Shown here in pieces: positions 1 to 5,779 of a stretch of DNA of 5,779 nucleotides. Under the pieces are notes generated by a model. The model was given only the letters and a program-made list of their open reading frames with translations. It did not search any database and was not told the origin of the DNA. The stretch comes from Actinomycetota bacterium. Lineage in GTDB: Bacteria; Actinomycetota; Actinomycetes; Mycobacteriales; Mycobacteriaceae. Both the position numbers and the translations under genes were made by a program. Location of the stretch: the NCBI GenBank assembly GCA_005787665.1, contig SYAB01000335.1, forward strand, positions 1-5,779. Reading direction: 5' to 3'. Each line of letters starts with the position of its first letter. Within the stretch, counting starts at the first letter, position 1.

Positions 1-2
1 AC

Positions 3-283
<281 letters not shown>

Positions 284-284
284 C

Positions 285-392
285 GGCGTGGTTGTCGGCG
301 CTGGCGGCAGCAAGGTCGGCGGGGCCGGCGGTTCCGGCGCCGGCGGCGGAGCTGACGGAGCGCCCGGCGCGAACGGCGACCCCTCGCCCTGA
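285..392 (+). pseudogene. PGRS-like glycine-rich C-terminal remnant
   Basis: Directly after the methyltransferase stop, another frame reads Gly-Val-Val-Val-Gly and then a run of Gly-Gly-x units (GAGGSKVGGAGGSGAGGG), ending ADGAPGANGDPSP with a TGA at 390-392. Gly-Gly-Ala/Gly-Gly-x repeats ending in a GAPGxNG-like tail are typical of the C-terminus of mycobacterial PE_PGRS proteins. The frame is open only from 261, just past an in-frame TGA at 258-260. It has no PE domain and no credible start of its own, so it is best read as the 3' scrap of a gene whose front was lost, joined to the methyltransferase fragment. A 70-codon frame starting GTG at 280 covers the same bases but reads as low-complexity Ala/Pro/Arg and looks like a shadow. 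A glycine-rich reading can arise by chance in GC-rich DNA, so confidence is moderate. Confidence 0.45.
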
Positions 393-508
393 AACGAGGC
401 GGGGGCACGGGGAGGTAGGTTCCGGGTGCCCCGCCGCGCCGTCTGCCGATCGGTCAGAAGCCGAACAGGTGATTCAAGTCCCGGTGAGCTGATCCGTCGA
501 AAAGCCGC
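393..508. other. Intergenic gap between accessory strip and ACT-domain gene
   Basis: This 116-base gap holds the hairpin at 398-435 and a small CCGATCGG palindrome at 446-453. No coding frame here resembles a known protein, and no attachment-site repeat or tRNA end is visible. Confidence 0.5.
398..435. terminator. Strong hairpin between convergent genes, possible bidirectional terminator
   Basis: GGCGGGGGCAC (398-408) pairs with GTGCCCCGCC (426-435) with one bulged G. After two mismatched positions, GGA (411-413) pairs with TCC (421-423) around a 7-base loop. There is no T-run on either side, as is common for mycobacterial hairpin terminators. It lies 6 bases after the plus-strand PGRS-like stop and 74 bases beyond the end of the minus-strand ACT-domain gene, so it could stop transcription from both sides. 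Confidence 0.5.
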
Positions 509-1180
509 CTACCGCAGCAGGGTCGCGACGATCCCGGCCAGATAGCCCAGCCGGGCCACCTCCGAGGGCCGGAACTGCGGCCCGCCCGGCCGGCCCAGGA
601 CCACCGCGGTCCGCGGATCGCCCAGCGGGGCTGCGGCCAGCGTGGTGTCCATGTCCCGCCACAGCCGCGGCACCCAGTCCTCGGTGGCGTCCAGCGCGGC
701 CGCCTGGCTGATCGGCAGCCACGGGGTGTCGGCGGCCCGGGTCTCCGGGGCGCCGCGGCTGCCGACGATGCGACGCGGCCCGGCCTCGGTGAGTTCCACC
801 ACGGTGCACCAGCCCACCCGCAGGATCCGGGGCGCCTCGTCGACGAGCACCTGCAGCATGGCGCACCGTCCGTCGGCGGCGGCGACGTGGTCGATCAGTT
901 CTAACTCCCGGTGGGCCTCCAGCAGTCCGATATGCGGGCGGATGGTCTCCACCCGGACCCCGTGGAGGGCCTCGGCGGCGGTGATCAGCGTGTCCGGCAT
1001 CGCCCCCGCCGGCAGATCCACCACCAGATCGTCGACCACCCAGTTCGACTCCGGGCCGGTCCCGCGCTCCACGACGTCCAGCGAGAGGATGTCCGCGCCG
1101 ACCGAGCCCAGCGCCACCGCCAGCGACCCGAGGCTGCCGGGCCGGTCCTCCAGTTGCACCCGCAGCAGATAGGAACGCAC
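509..1180 (-). CDS. ACT-domain protein (Rv3013-like), putative amino-acid-sensing regulator
   Basis: The protein has 223 residues from a GTG start at 1180. Residues 3-75 form an ACT domain, beginning SYLLRVQLEDRPGSLG, with the D-R-P-G-(S)-L turn that in ACT domains lines a small-ligand (usually amino acid) site. The C-terminal half (about 105-223) has a GAF-like ending with TTLAAAPLGDP, AVVLGRPGGP and FRPSEVARLGYLAGIVATLL; the GAF reading is an inference. The frame stays open upstream to 1333, but that extension is low complexity and overlaps the divergent gene. The GTG is chosen because the protein then begins at the ACT strand and has GAGAG (plus-strand 1188-1192) 7 bases upstream. Length and sequence agree with M. 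tuberculosis Rv3013, which also sits divergent from gatC. Ligand and target are unknown. It probably acts in the cytoplasm, as no signal peptide or membrane segment is seen. Confidence 0.88.
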   Translation of the reverse strand: MRSYLLRVQLEDRPGSLGSLAVALGSVGADILSLDVVERGTGPESNWVVDDLVVDLPAGAMPDTLITAAEALHGVRVETIRPHIGLLEAHRELELIDHVAAADGRCAMLQVLVDEAPRILRVGWCTVVELTEAGPRRIVGSRGAPETRAADTPWLPISQAAALDATEDWVPRLWRDMDTTLAAAPLGDPRTAVVLGRPGGPQFRPSEVARLGYLAGIVATLLR

Positions 1181-1237
1181 CGGCCAACTCTCGCACAGGC
1201 CGCCGCAGCGGGCATGTCGGCCGCCACCGCTCCCGGC

Positions 1238-1243
1238 TACCAT
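1238..1243 (+). promoter_or_regulatory. -10 element TACCAT, leaderless-type promoter of the secreted-protein gene
   Basis: TACCAT fits the mycobacterial SigA -10 pattern TANNNT and ends 7 bases before the ATG at 1251. That is the spacing expected if transcription starts at the A of the ATG. No Shine-Dalgarno sequence is needed in that case, although GGCGGG directly precedes the ATG. No convincing -35 is seen. It lies in the 70-base divergent region shared with the ACT-domain gene. Confidence 0.5.
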
Positions 1244-1250
1244 CGGCGGG

Positions 1251-1946
1251 ATGCGGAGTTGGGTCGCCGCCGCCGGATCGGCGGCGCTGCTGTTCAGCGG
1301 AGTGTGCGCCGGCCCGGCCGGCGGCGCCCCCACCCCCGCCGGCTACGTATTAGGCTACGTTCCGCTGTGGCCGTTCCCCGACCAGGCCGCCGCCGACGCC
1401 TGGCTGCGGGACGGCCCCCCGGTCGGAGAGTCGATGTGGCATGCCGACCCGGCCGCTACCGCCCTGGCGTTCACCCGGGATTTCCTCGGGTTCACCGACC
1501 TGGACCGAACCACGACCGCGAACGTGCAACCGCGGGAAGCCTGGGTCGGGGTAGGCCAGGCCGACCCCCGCGGCGAGTCGATCACCGTGGCGACCCTGCA
1601 CCTGGCCCGCCTGGGTCCGACCGACGACGCGCCCTGGGAAGTCGTCGGCAGCGAGGACACCGAACTCACCCTGGACGCCCCGGCCTACGGAAGCCCGGCC
1701 CAGCCCGTCCTGACCGTCGGCGGCGTCATCAGCGGCGTCGATGAGAGCCTGCACGTCCAGGCCCGCCAACTTTCCGGCCTGGTCGGGGAGTCCTGCTGCC
1801 TGCCGGCCGGCGGCCAGCGCTCACCCTGGTCGGTGTCGGTGCCGATCACCGGCACGGTGCCCGGCGCGGTCACCGTCGTGGTGTCCACTGGCGGGCACTA
1901 CGCCAACATCGAGCGGTTCGCGATCACCGGTCTGCGGGCGAACTGA
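1251..1946 (+). CDS. Predicted secreted protein of unknown function with a C-terminal beta-rich, Ig-like domain
   Basis: The product has 231 residues. Residues 1-26 form a signal peptide: Arg2, a hydrophobic run [15 protein letters not shown], and a likely cut after Gly-Gly-Ala near residue 26. Cys19 is not in a proper lipobox (Ser-Gly-Val precedes it), so lipidation is unlikely. The mature part has a Trp/Pro-rich start ([10 protein letters not shown]), then an alpha/beta segment with [19 protein letters not shown] and [15 protein letters not shown] (about 63-141). From about 145 there is a beta-sandwich-like region: [20 protein letters not shown], the pair Cys182-Cys183, PWSVSVPI and [14 protein letters not shown]. 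The last part resembles Gmad2/Ig-like modules of exported actinobacterial proteins, but that is inference. It looks like a conserved actinobacterial hypothetical, not a random frame. It is divergent from the ACT gene and ends 40 bases before gatC. No enzyme motif is recognised. Confidence 0.8.
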   Translation: MRSWVAAAGSAALLFSGVCAGPAGGAPTPAGYVLGYVPLWPFPDQAAADAWLRDGPPVGESMWHADPAATALAFTRDFLGFTDLDRTTTANVQPREAWVGVGQADPRGESITVATLHLARLGPTDDAPWEVVGSEDTELTLDAPAYGSPAQPVLTVGGVISGVDESLHVQARQLSGLVGESCCLPAGGQRSPWSVSVPITGTVPGAVTVVVSTGGHYANIERFAITGLRAN

Positions 1947-1956
1947 ACCCGGATCG

Positions 1957-1972
1957 GCCGCACCGCTGCGGC
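1957..1972 (+). promoter_or_regulatory. Perfect 6-bp hairpin just upstream of the gatC -10 element
   Basis: GCCGCA (1957-1962) and TGCGGC (1967-1972) form a perfect stem with a CCGC loop. It starts 10 bases after the upstream stop codon and ends directly against the gatC -10 hexamer. It could be a weak terminator for the secreted-protein gene or an operator-like dyad in the -10/-35 spacer. No T-run follows. Confidence 0.35.
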
Positions 1973-1978
1973 TAGGCT
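1973..1978 (+). promoter_or_regulatory. -10 element TAGGCT, leaderless-type promoter of gatCA
   Basis: TAGGCT fits TANNNT and ends 8 bases before the GTG at 1987. No purine-rich Shine-Dalgarno sequence lies between them (the bases are TACCTCCC), which supports a leaderless gatC mRNA. It shares the GGCTANNNT context with the hexamer at 1238. Confidence 0.5.
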
Positions 1979-1986
1979 TACCTCCC

Positions 1987-2298
1987 GTGTCCCACGAGTC
2001 TCCCGCGATCTCCCGCGATGATGTCGCCAAGCTGGCCAAGCTGGCTCGCCTGGCGCTGACCGACGACGAACTGATGAGCTTTGCCGGCCAACTCGACGCG
2101 ATCCTGGGATATGTCAGCCAGATTCAGGCCGTCGACGTCACCGACGTCGCCCCCACCGGCAACCCGCTGCGCAACGTCAACATCGTCCGCCCCGATGTGG
2201 TGCAGACCAGCCTGACCCAGCAGCAGGCCCTCGCCGAGGCGCCCGCGGCCGACGAGGGCCGCTTCGCCGTCCCGCAGATCCTGGGGGAGGAGGCGTGA
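1987..2298 (+). CDS. gatC: Aspartyl/glutamyl-tRNA amidotransferase subunit C
   Basis: GatC is the small subunit that wraps around GatA and stabilises the GatCAB complex, which amidates Glu-tRNA(Gln) and Asp-tRNA(Asn) in bacteria lacking the matching tRNA synthetases. The 103-residue product shows the family core: [20 protein letters not shown] (8-27), [20 protein letters not shown], then [12 protein letters not shown] and the C-terminal [12 protein letters not shown]. The GTG at 1987 is chosen because it places the ISRD motif near the N-terminus; the same frame is open far upstream but there overlaps the previous gene. The N-terminus is a few residues longer than the 99-residue M. tuberculosis protein as I recall it, and the extra part contains a tandem 10-base repeat. 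The stop overlaps the gatA start by 4 bases. Confidence 0.95.
   Translation: MSHESPAISRDDVAKLAKLARLALTDDELMSFAGQLDAILGYVSQIQAVDVTDVAPTGNPLRNVNIVRPDVVQTSLTQQQALAEAPAADEGRFAVPQILGEEA
1999..2018 (+). repeat. gatC: Perfect tandem 10-bp repeat at the 5' end of gatC
   Basis: TCTCCCGCGA occurs twice in direct succession (1999-2008 and 2009-2018), within codons 5-11 of gatC. The unit is not a multiple of three, so gain or loss of one copy would shift the frame relative to the GTG at 1987. Just downstream, GCCAAGCTG is also doubled (2026-2034 and 2035-2043), encoding the Ala-Lys-Leu repeat of the first helix. Confidence 0.85.
2284..2293 (+). promoter_or_regulatory. gatA: Strong ribosome binding site for gatA inside the gatC end
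   Basis: GGGGAGGAGG lies at 2284-2293, ending one base before the GTG start at 2295; its first GGAGG, at 2287-2291, is 3 bases from that start. Together with the GTGA stop/start overlap this indicates translational coupling of gatC and gatA, giving balanced amounts of the two subunits. Confidence 0.75.
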
Positions 2299-3785
2299 GC
2301 GCCGCCGACATCACTCGGCTCGACGCCGCCACCATGGGCGCGGCCATCGCCGCCGGCGAGCTGTCCTCGGTGCAGGCCACCCAGGCCTGCCTGGACCAGA
2401 TCGCCGCCACCGACGAGCGCTACCACGCCTTCCTGCACGTGGCCGCCGAGCAGGCGCTGGCCGCCGCCGCCGCGGTCGACGCCACCTTGGCCGCCGGTGA
2501 TGACCTGCCATCCCCGCTGGCCGGGGTGCCCCTGGCGCTCAAGGACGTCTTCACCACCACCGACATGCCGACGACCTGTGGATCGAAGATCCTCGAGGGC
2601 TGGCGCTCGCCCTACGACGCGACGGTTACCGCTCGGATTCGGGGTGCCGGAATCCCGATCCTGGGCAAAACCAATATGGACGAGTTCGCGATGGGCTCCT
2701 CCACGGAGAACTCCGCCTACGGCCCGACCCGCAACCCCTGGGACACCGACCGGGTCCCGGGCGGGTCCGGCGGGGGCAGTGCCGCCGCGCTGGCGGCGTT
2801 CCAGGCGCCGCTGGCCATCGGCTCGGACACCGGCGGGTCGATCCGTCAGCCTGCCGCGGTGACCGCCACCGTCGGGGTCAAACCGACCTACGGCACCGTC
2901 TCCCGCTACGGATTGGTGGCCTGCGCGTCGTCGCTGGATCAGGGCGGCCCGTGCGCGCGCACCGTGCTGGACACCGCCCTGCTGCACACCGTGATCGCCG
3001 GCCACGACCCGCATGACGCGACGTCGTTGGAGACCCCGATTCCCGACGTGGTCGGTGCGGCGATGGCCGGGGCCACCGGGGATCTGTCCGGGGTGCGGGT
3101 CGGGGTGGTCAAGCAGTTGCGTACCGGGGCCGGCTACCAGCCCGGCGTGCTGGCCTCCTTCGAGGCGGCCCTGGAGCAACTGGCCGCTCTCGGCGCCGAC
3201 ATCCGTGAGGTCGACTGCCCCAACCTGGATCACTCACTGAGTGCGTATTACCTGATCCTGCCCTCGGAGGTCTCGAGCAACCTTGCCCGCTTCGACGCCA
3301 TGCGGTACGGCCTGCGGGTGGGCGACGACGGAAGCCACAGCGCCGAAGAGGTCATGGCACTGACCCGGGCCGCCGGATTCGGCCCGGAAGTCAAGCGCCG
3401 CATCATGATCGGCACCTACGCGCTCTCCGCGGGCTATTACGACGCGTACTACAACCAGGCGCAGAAGGTTCGCACGCTGATCGCGGCGGATCTGGATCGG
3501 GCCTACGAGAGCGTCGACGTGCTGGTGTCCCCGGCCACCCCGACGACCGCGTTCCGGCTCGGCGAGAAGGTCGACGATCCGCTGGCGATGTATCTCTTCG
3601 ACCTGTGCACGCTGCCGTTGAACCTGGCCGGGCACTGCGGCATGTCGGTGCCCTCGGGGCTCTCGCCCGAGGACAACCTGCCGGTCGGGCTGCAGATCAT
3701 GGCCCCGGCGCTGGCCGATGACCGGCTCTATCGGGTCGGCGCGGCCTACGAGGCGGCGCGCGGCCCGCTGCCGTCTGCGGTCTAA
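2295..3785 (+). CDS. gatA: Aspartyl/glutamyl-tRNA amidotransferase subunit A
   Basis: GatA is the glutaminase subunit of GatCAB: it hydrolyses glutamine and passes ammonia to the GatB active site. The 496-residue product is a full-length amidase-signature enzyme. The catalytic Ser-cisSer-Lys triad is visible as Lys83 in LALKD, cis-Ser158 in [11 protein letters not shown] and Ser182 in [10 protein letters not shown]. The spacings of 75 and 24 residues equal those of the Staphylococcus aureus enzyme. The second Ser of the usual GGSSGGS is Gly here, as I recall it also is in M. tuberculosis. Further conserved blocks are [19 protein letters not shown] (123-141), [17 protein letters not shown] (193-209), the acceptor-side [15 protein letters not shown] and the C-terminal [13 protein letters not shown] with GLQIM. 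It starts with GTG overlapping the gatC stop and is followed after 39 bases by pfkA. Confidence 0.97.
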   Translation: MSAADITRLDAATMGAAIAAGELSSVQATQACLDQIAATDERYHAFLHVAAEQALAAAAAVDATLAAGDDLPSPLAGVPLALKDVFTTTDMPTTCGSKILEGWRSPYDATVTARIRGAGIPILGKTNMDEFAMGSSTENSAYGPTRNPWDTDRVPGGSGGGSAAALAAFQAPLAIGSDTGGSIRQPAAVTATVGVKPTYGTVSRYGLVACASSLDQGGPCARTVLDTALLHTVIAGHDPHDATSLETPIPDVVGAAMAGATGDLSGVRVGVVKQLRTGAGYQPGVLASFEAALEQLAALGADIREVDCPNLDHSLSAYYLILPSEVSSNLARFDAMRYGLRVGDDGSHSAEEVMALTRAAGFGPEVKRRIMIGTYALSAGYYDAYYNQAQKVRTLIAADLDRAYESVDVLVSPATPTTAFRLGEKVDDPLAMYLFDLCTLPLNLAGHCGMSVPSGLSPEDNLPVGLQIMAPALADDRLYRVGAAYEAARGPLPSAV

Positions 3786-3811
3786 CCCCTCCGCGGGGGG
3801 CGTCGGGAAGG

Positions 3812-3818
3812 TTAGATA
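3812..3818 (+). promoter_or_regulatory. pfkA: Candidate -10 region (TTAGATA) of pfkA
   Basis: In the 39-base gatA-pfkA gap, TTAGAT (3812-3817) ends 7 bases before the ATG, and the overlapping TAGATA (3813-3818) ends 6 before it. Either is one base off TANNNT but correctly placed for a leaderless start. GGGAAGG (3805-3811) ends 13 bases before the ATG, somewhat far for a Shine-Dalgarno sequence, but it could serve readthrough mRNA from gatA. pfkA may therefore have its own promoter as well as gatCA readthrough. Confidence 0.35.
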
Positions 3819-3824
3819 GATCCC

Positions 3825-4856
3825 ATGCGAATCGGAGTTCTCACCGGCGGCGGCGACTGCCCCGGTCTCAACGCCGTGATCCGGGCGGTGGTGCGGACCT
3901 GCGACGCCCGCTACGGCTCGTCGGTGGTGGGTTTCCAGGACGGCTGGCGTGGCCTCCTGGAGAACCGCCGGGTTCAGCTCTACAACGACGATCGAAACGA
4001 CCGGCTGCTGGCCAAGGGCGGCACCATGCTGGGCACCGCCCGGACCAACCCCGAAAAGCTGAGGGCCGGGATCGACGACATCAAGGCCACCCTGGAGGAC
4101 AACGGGATTGATGTCCTGATCCCGATCGGCGGCGAGGGCACGTTGACCGCGGCGCACTGGCTGACCCAGGAGGGCGTGCCGGTCGTCGGGGTTCCCAAGA
4201 CCATCGACAACGACATCGACTGCACCGACGTCACATTCGGCCACGACACCGCCCTGATGATCGCCACCGAGGCCATCGACCGCCTGCACAGCACCGCGGA
4301 GTCCCATCAGCGGGTGATGCTGGTGGAGGTGATGGGTCGCCACGCAGGCTGGATCGCGCTGAACGCCGGGCTGGCCTCCGGAGCGCACATGACCCTGATC
4401 CCCGAGCAGCCCTACGACGTCGAGGAGGTGTGCCGCCTGGTCAAGCAACGCTTCCAGCGCGGTGCCTCGCACTTCATCTGTGTGGTCGCCGAGGGGGCCA
4501 AGCCGGTGGAGGGGTCGATGGACCTGCGCCACGGCGGTGTCGACGAGTTCGGTCACGAGCGGTTCACCGGGGTGGCCCAGCAACTGGCGCACGAGGTCGA
4601 GAAGCGGATCCGCAAGGAGGTCCGGGTCACCGTGCTGGGCCACATTCAGCGCGGCGGCACCCCGACCGCCTACGACCGGGTGCTGGCCACCCGATTCGGG
4701 GTCAACGCCGCCGATGCCGCCCACGCCGGTGAGTACGGGATGATGGTCTCGCTGCGTGGCGAGGACATCGGCCGGGTTCCGCTGGCCGACGCGGTGGCTC
4801 AGCTCAAGCTGGTGCCGCAGAGCCGCTACGACGATGCGGCGGCCTTCTTTGGCTGA
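3825..4856 (+). CDS. pfkA: ATP-dependent 6-phosphofructokinase
   Basis: The enzyme phosphorylates fructose 6-phosphate to fructose 1,6-bisphosphate in the cytoplasm, the committed step of glycolysis. The 343-residue product is the same length as M. tuberculosis PfkA as I recall it. Visible motifs are the nucleotide loop [13 protein letters not shown] (4-16), the GGEGT motif (102-106), the catalytic PKTIDNDI (124-131) with base Asp128, the substrate-binding MGRHAGWIA (170-178) and [13 protein letters not shown] (273-285). The residue equivalent to E. coli Gly104 is Gly105 here; PPi-dependent enzymes carry Asp at that place, so ATP use is expected. The C-terminus [11 protein letters not shown] is conserved among mycobacteria. 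The ATG at 3825 starts directly at the first beta strand ([10 protein letters not shown]). The 3' end overlaps the probable start of the cutinase gene by 23 bases. Confidence 0.97.
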   Translation: MRIGVLTGGGDCPGLNAVIRAVVRTCDARYGSSVVGFQDGWRGLLENRRVQLYNDDRNDRLLAKGGTMLGTARTNPEKLRAGIDDIKATLEDNGIDVLIPIGGEGTLTAAHWLTQEGVPVVGVPKTIDNDIDCTDVTFGHDTALMIATEAIDRLHSTAESHQRVMLVEVMGRHAGWIALNAGLASGAHMTLIPEQPYDVEEVCRLVKQRFQRGASHFICVVAEGAKPVEGSMDLRHGGVDEFGHERFTGVAQQLAHEVEKRIRKEVRVTVLGHIQRGGTPTAYDRVLATRFGVNAADAAHAGEYGMMVSLRGEDIGRVPLADAVAQLKLVPQSRYDDAAAFFG

Positions 4857-5505
4857 GTACTTCCGGCTCGCCGCTGCGGCTGCCGCCCTCATCACCGTCG
4901 TCGCCCCGCTCGGCCCGGTCCCGGTGGCCAACGCCGACGGCTGCCCCGATGTGGAGTTGGTGTTCGCCCGGGGCACCGGGGAGCCGCCCGGTCCTGGCCG
5001 GGTCGGCCAGGCCCTTGCCGATACCCTCACGCCGATGCTGGGCGGCCGCAGCCTGGCCGTCTACGGGGTGAACTATCCCGCCAGCATCAACTTCCTCACC
5101 ACCTCCGCGGGCGCGATCGACACCGAGAACCACCTGGCCGCGGTCGCCACGGCGTGCCCCGCGACCCGGTTCGTCCTGGGCGGCTTCTCCCAGGGCGCTG
5201 CAGTGATGTCCATGCTGGCGGGCGTGGCGCCGCTGGGCACTCTCGTCGGCAACCTGGGCTCCGCGCCGCCGATGCCGCCGGAGGCGGCCGACCAGATCTC
5301 CGCGGTCGCGGTGTTCGGCAACCCCGCCGCCCGGTTCGGCACCCCGCTGTCCAGCGTGGGTCTGTTCGCCGCCCAGGCCATCGACCTGTGCAGCCCCGGG
5401 GACCCGATCTGCTCGCCGGGCGGCCGCGACCGCGCCGCTCACAACGGCTACGAGTTCCCGCCCTACGTCACCGACGCCGCGGGGTTCGTCGCCGGCCGGG
5501 TGTGA
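4834..5505 (+). CDS. Secreted cutinase-family serine hydrolase
   Basis: This is a 223-residue alpha/beta hydrolase of the cutinase family, whose mycobacterial members (for example CFP21) are exported carboxylesterases or lipases. The signal peptide has a basic start (MRRPS), a hydrophobic core ([15 protein letters not shown]) and a cut site Ala-Asn-Ala after residue 34. The mature part begins [14 protein letters not shown]. The catalytic triad is Ser119 in [10 protein letters not shown], Asp190 in LCSPGDPIC and His203 in AAHNGYE. Four Cys (37, 108, 186, 193) fit the two disulfides of the family. The ATG at 4834 is chosen because it gives a complete signal peptide with Arg2-Arg3 and the usual length; TTG at 4849 is an alternative. 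The frame open further upstream to 4756 reads pfkA out of frame. No strong Shine-Dalgarno sequence precedes it, so expression probably depends on pfkA translation and mRNA. As I recall, M. tuberculosis has no cutinase here. Confidence 0.92.
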   Translation: MRRPSLAEYFRLAAAAAALITVVAPLGPVPVANADGCPDVELVFARGTGEPPGPGRVGQALADTLTPMLGGRSLAVYGVNYPASINFLTTSAGAIDTENHLAAVATACPATRFVLGGFSQGAAVMSMLAGVAPLGTLVGNLGSAPPMPPEAADQISAVAVFGNPAARFGTPLSSVGLFAAQAIDLCSPGDPICSPGGRDRAAHNGYEFPPYVTDAAGFVAGRV

Positions 5506-5544
5506 GCGCGTCGAGCCCCCGGTCTTGAGCTGCGGGCCCCCGGC

Positions 5545-5608
5545 TCGCCGAGCGTGAAACTGCTGCGGAAAACCGGGCCGGATTTCGCAGTGGCTTCACA
5601 CTCGGCGA
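5545..5608. repeat. Long imperfect palindrome between the cutinase gene and gatB
   Basis: The left arm 5545-5570 (starting TCGCCGAGCGTGAA) and right arm 5583-5608 (ending TTCACACTCGGCGA) can pair over 26 positions: 21 Watson-Crick, 3 G-T wobble and 2 A-C mismatches. The centre is 12 bases and contains CCGGGCCGG. Every difference between the arms is a transition. There is no T-run after it. It may be a terminator for the pfkA-cutinase transcript, a regulatory dyad just upstream of the gatB promoter, or one copy of a dispersed palindromic repeat family. Confidence 0.7.
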
Positions 5609-5626
5609 CGGGTACAGCGCCCCAAC

Positions 5627-5632
5627 TAGGAT
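5627..5632 (+). promoter_or_regulatory. gatB: -10 element TAGGAT, leaderless-type promoter of gatB
   Basis: TAGGAT fits TANNNT and ends 6 bases before the ATG at 5639. No Shine-Dalgarno sequence lies between them (TTGCTC). This suggests a leaderless gatB mRNA with its own promoter, separate from gatCA. The corresponding -35 position falls at the edge of the palindrome's right arm. Confidence 0.5.
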
Positions 5633-5638
5633 TTGCTC

Positions 5639-5779
5639 ATGACCACAGCTGCGACCGCCGACCTGCTCGACTACGACGACGTCGTCGCGCGCTTCGACCC
5701 GGTGCTGGGTCTGGAGGTGCACGTCGAACTGTCCACGGCCACCAAGATGTTCTGCGGATGCGCCACCACCTTCGGCGCC
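5639..5779 (+). CDS. gatB: Aspartyl/glutamyl-tRNA amidotransferase subunit B, N-terminal part (cut by window end)
   Basis: Only the first 47 codons are in the window. GatB binds the misacylated tRNA, activates its side-chain carboxylate with ATP and transfers the ammonia delivered by GatA. The visible part shows the diagnostic start of the family: [20 protein letters not shown] and then [11 protein letters not shown]. Cys39 and Cys41 are the first two ligands of the C-x-C...C-x-x-C zinc site found in many GatB proteins; the other two would lie beyond the window edge. The ATG at 5639 gives an N-terminus like that of M. tuberculosis GatB. Although it belongs to the same complex as gatC and gatA, it is separated from them by pfkA and the cutinase gene and appears to have its own promoter. 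Confidence 0.95.
   Translation, partial: MTTAATADLLDYDDVVARFDPVLGLEVHVELSTATKMFCGCATTFGA

Noticed and set aside
474..1196. Second minus-strand frame over the ACT-domain gene
   Set aside because: Gly/Arg-rich shadow in another frame; the frame ending at 509 carries the ACT motifs.
1263..1311. Lipobox at Cys19 of the secreted protein
   Set aside because: The residues before the Cys are Ser-Gly-Val; the required Leu-type residue at -3 and small residue at -1 are missing. A normal signal peptidase cut near residue 26 fits better.
911..1744. Plus-strand frame of 277 codons spanning the ACT gene and the secreted-protein gene
   Set aside because: It is antisense to the ACT-domain gene and out of frame with the secreted protein. 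Its Arg/Pro-rich composition is typical of a shadow.
2124..3233. A 369-codon minus-strand frame antisense to gatC and gatA
   Set aside because: Same GC-shadow pattern, with no motif or ribosome binding site. The sense frame encodes a full amidase with its triad.
3787..3800. Short GC palindrome after the gatA stop as a possible terminator
   Set aside because: Only about five pairs around a CGCG loop and no T-run; too weak to call, and the pfkA start follows closely.
3234..5030. A 598-codon open frame on the minus strand, antisense to gatA, pfkA and the cutinase gene
   Set aside because: It covers three clear plus-strand genes, has a low-complexity Gly/Arg/His/Asp composition and no recognisable domain. 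Long antisense frames are usual in GC-rich codon-biased DNA.
5515..5543. Direct repeat GCCCCCGG (5515-5522 and 5536-5543) after the cutinase stop
   Set aside because: Eight GC-only bases recur easily by chance in this DNA and no element boundary coincides with them.

Overview
The window reads as chromosomal DNA of a high-GC actinobacterium, almost certainly a mycobacterium in the broad sense. The gatC-gatA, pfkA, gatB order, with an ACT-domain gene divergent from the gatC side, matches the arrangement known from Mycobacterium tuberculosis (Rv3013, Rv3012c to Rv3009c). The protein sequences also read like mycobacterial versions. A truncated TIGR00027-type methyltransferase start, a PGRS-like glycine-rich tail and a cutinase fit the same group. 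The species cannot be fixed from the sequence.

Layout. Bases 1-392 look like an eroded accessory strip. They hold the 3' end of a pentapeptide-repeat protein, a 47-codon remnant of a SAM-dependent methyltransferase, and a PGRS-like C-terminal scrap in another frame. A strong hairpin (398-435) lies between this strip and the convergent minus-strand ACT-domain gene (509-1180). Divergent from that gene, at 1251-1946, is a predicted secreted protein of unassigned function. Then come gatC (1987-2298) and gatA (2295-3785), which overlap by 4 bases; pfkA (3825-4856); a secreted cutinase whose start overlaps the pfkA end (about 4834-5505); a 133-base gap with a long imperfect palindrome; and the first 47 codons of gatB (from 5639).

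Function. GatC, GatA and GatB form the tRNA-dependent amidotransferase that converts Glu-tRNA(Gln) and Asp-tRNA(Asn) to Gln-tRNA(Gln) and Asn-tRNA(Asn). PfkA is the ATP-type 6-phosphofructokinase of glycolysis. The cutinase and the other exported protein act outside the cytoplasm and have no obvious link to these housekeeping jobs.

A recurring regulatory pattern is visible. Four plus-strand starts (1251, 1987, 3825, 5639) have a TANNNT-like or near -10 hexamer ending 6-8 bases before the start codon, which suggests leaderless mRNAs. I see no phage, IS, CRISPR or toxin-antitoxin system. The unusual parts are the gene-remnant strip, the palindrome before gatB, and the exported-protein genes interleaved with the gat/pfk genes.
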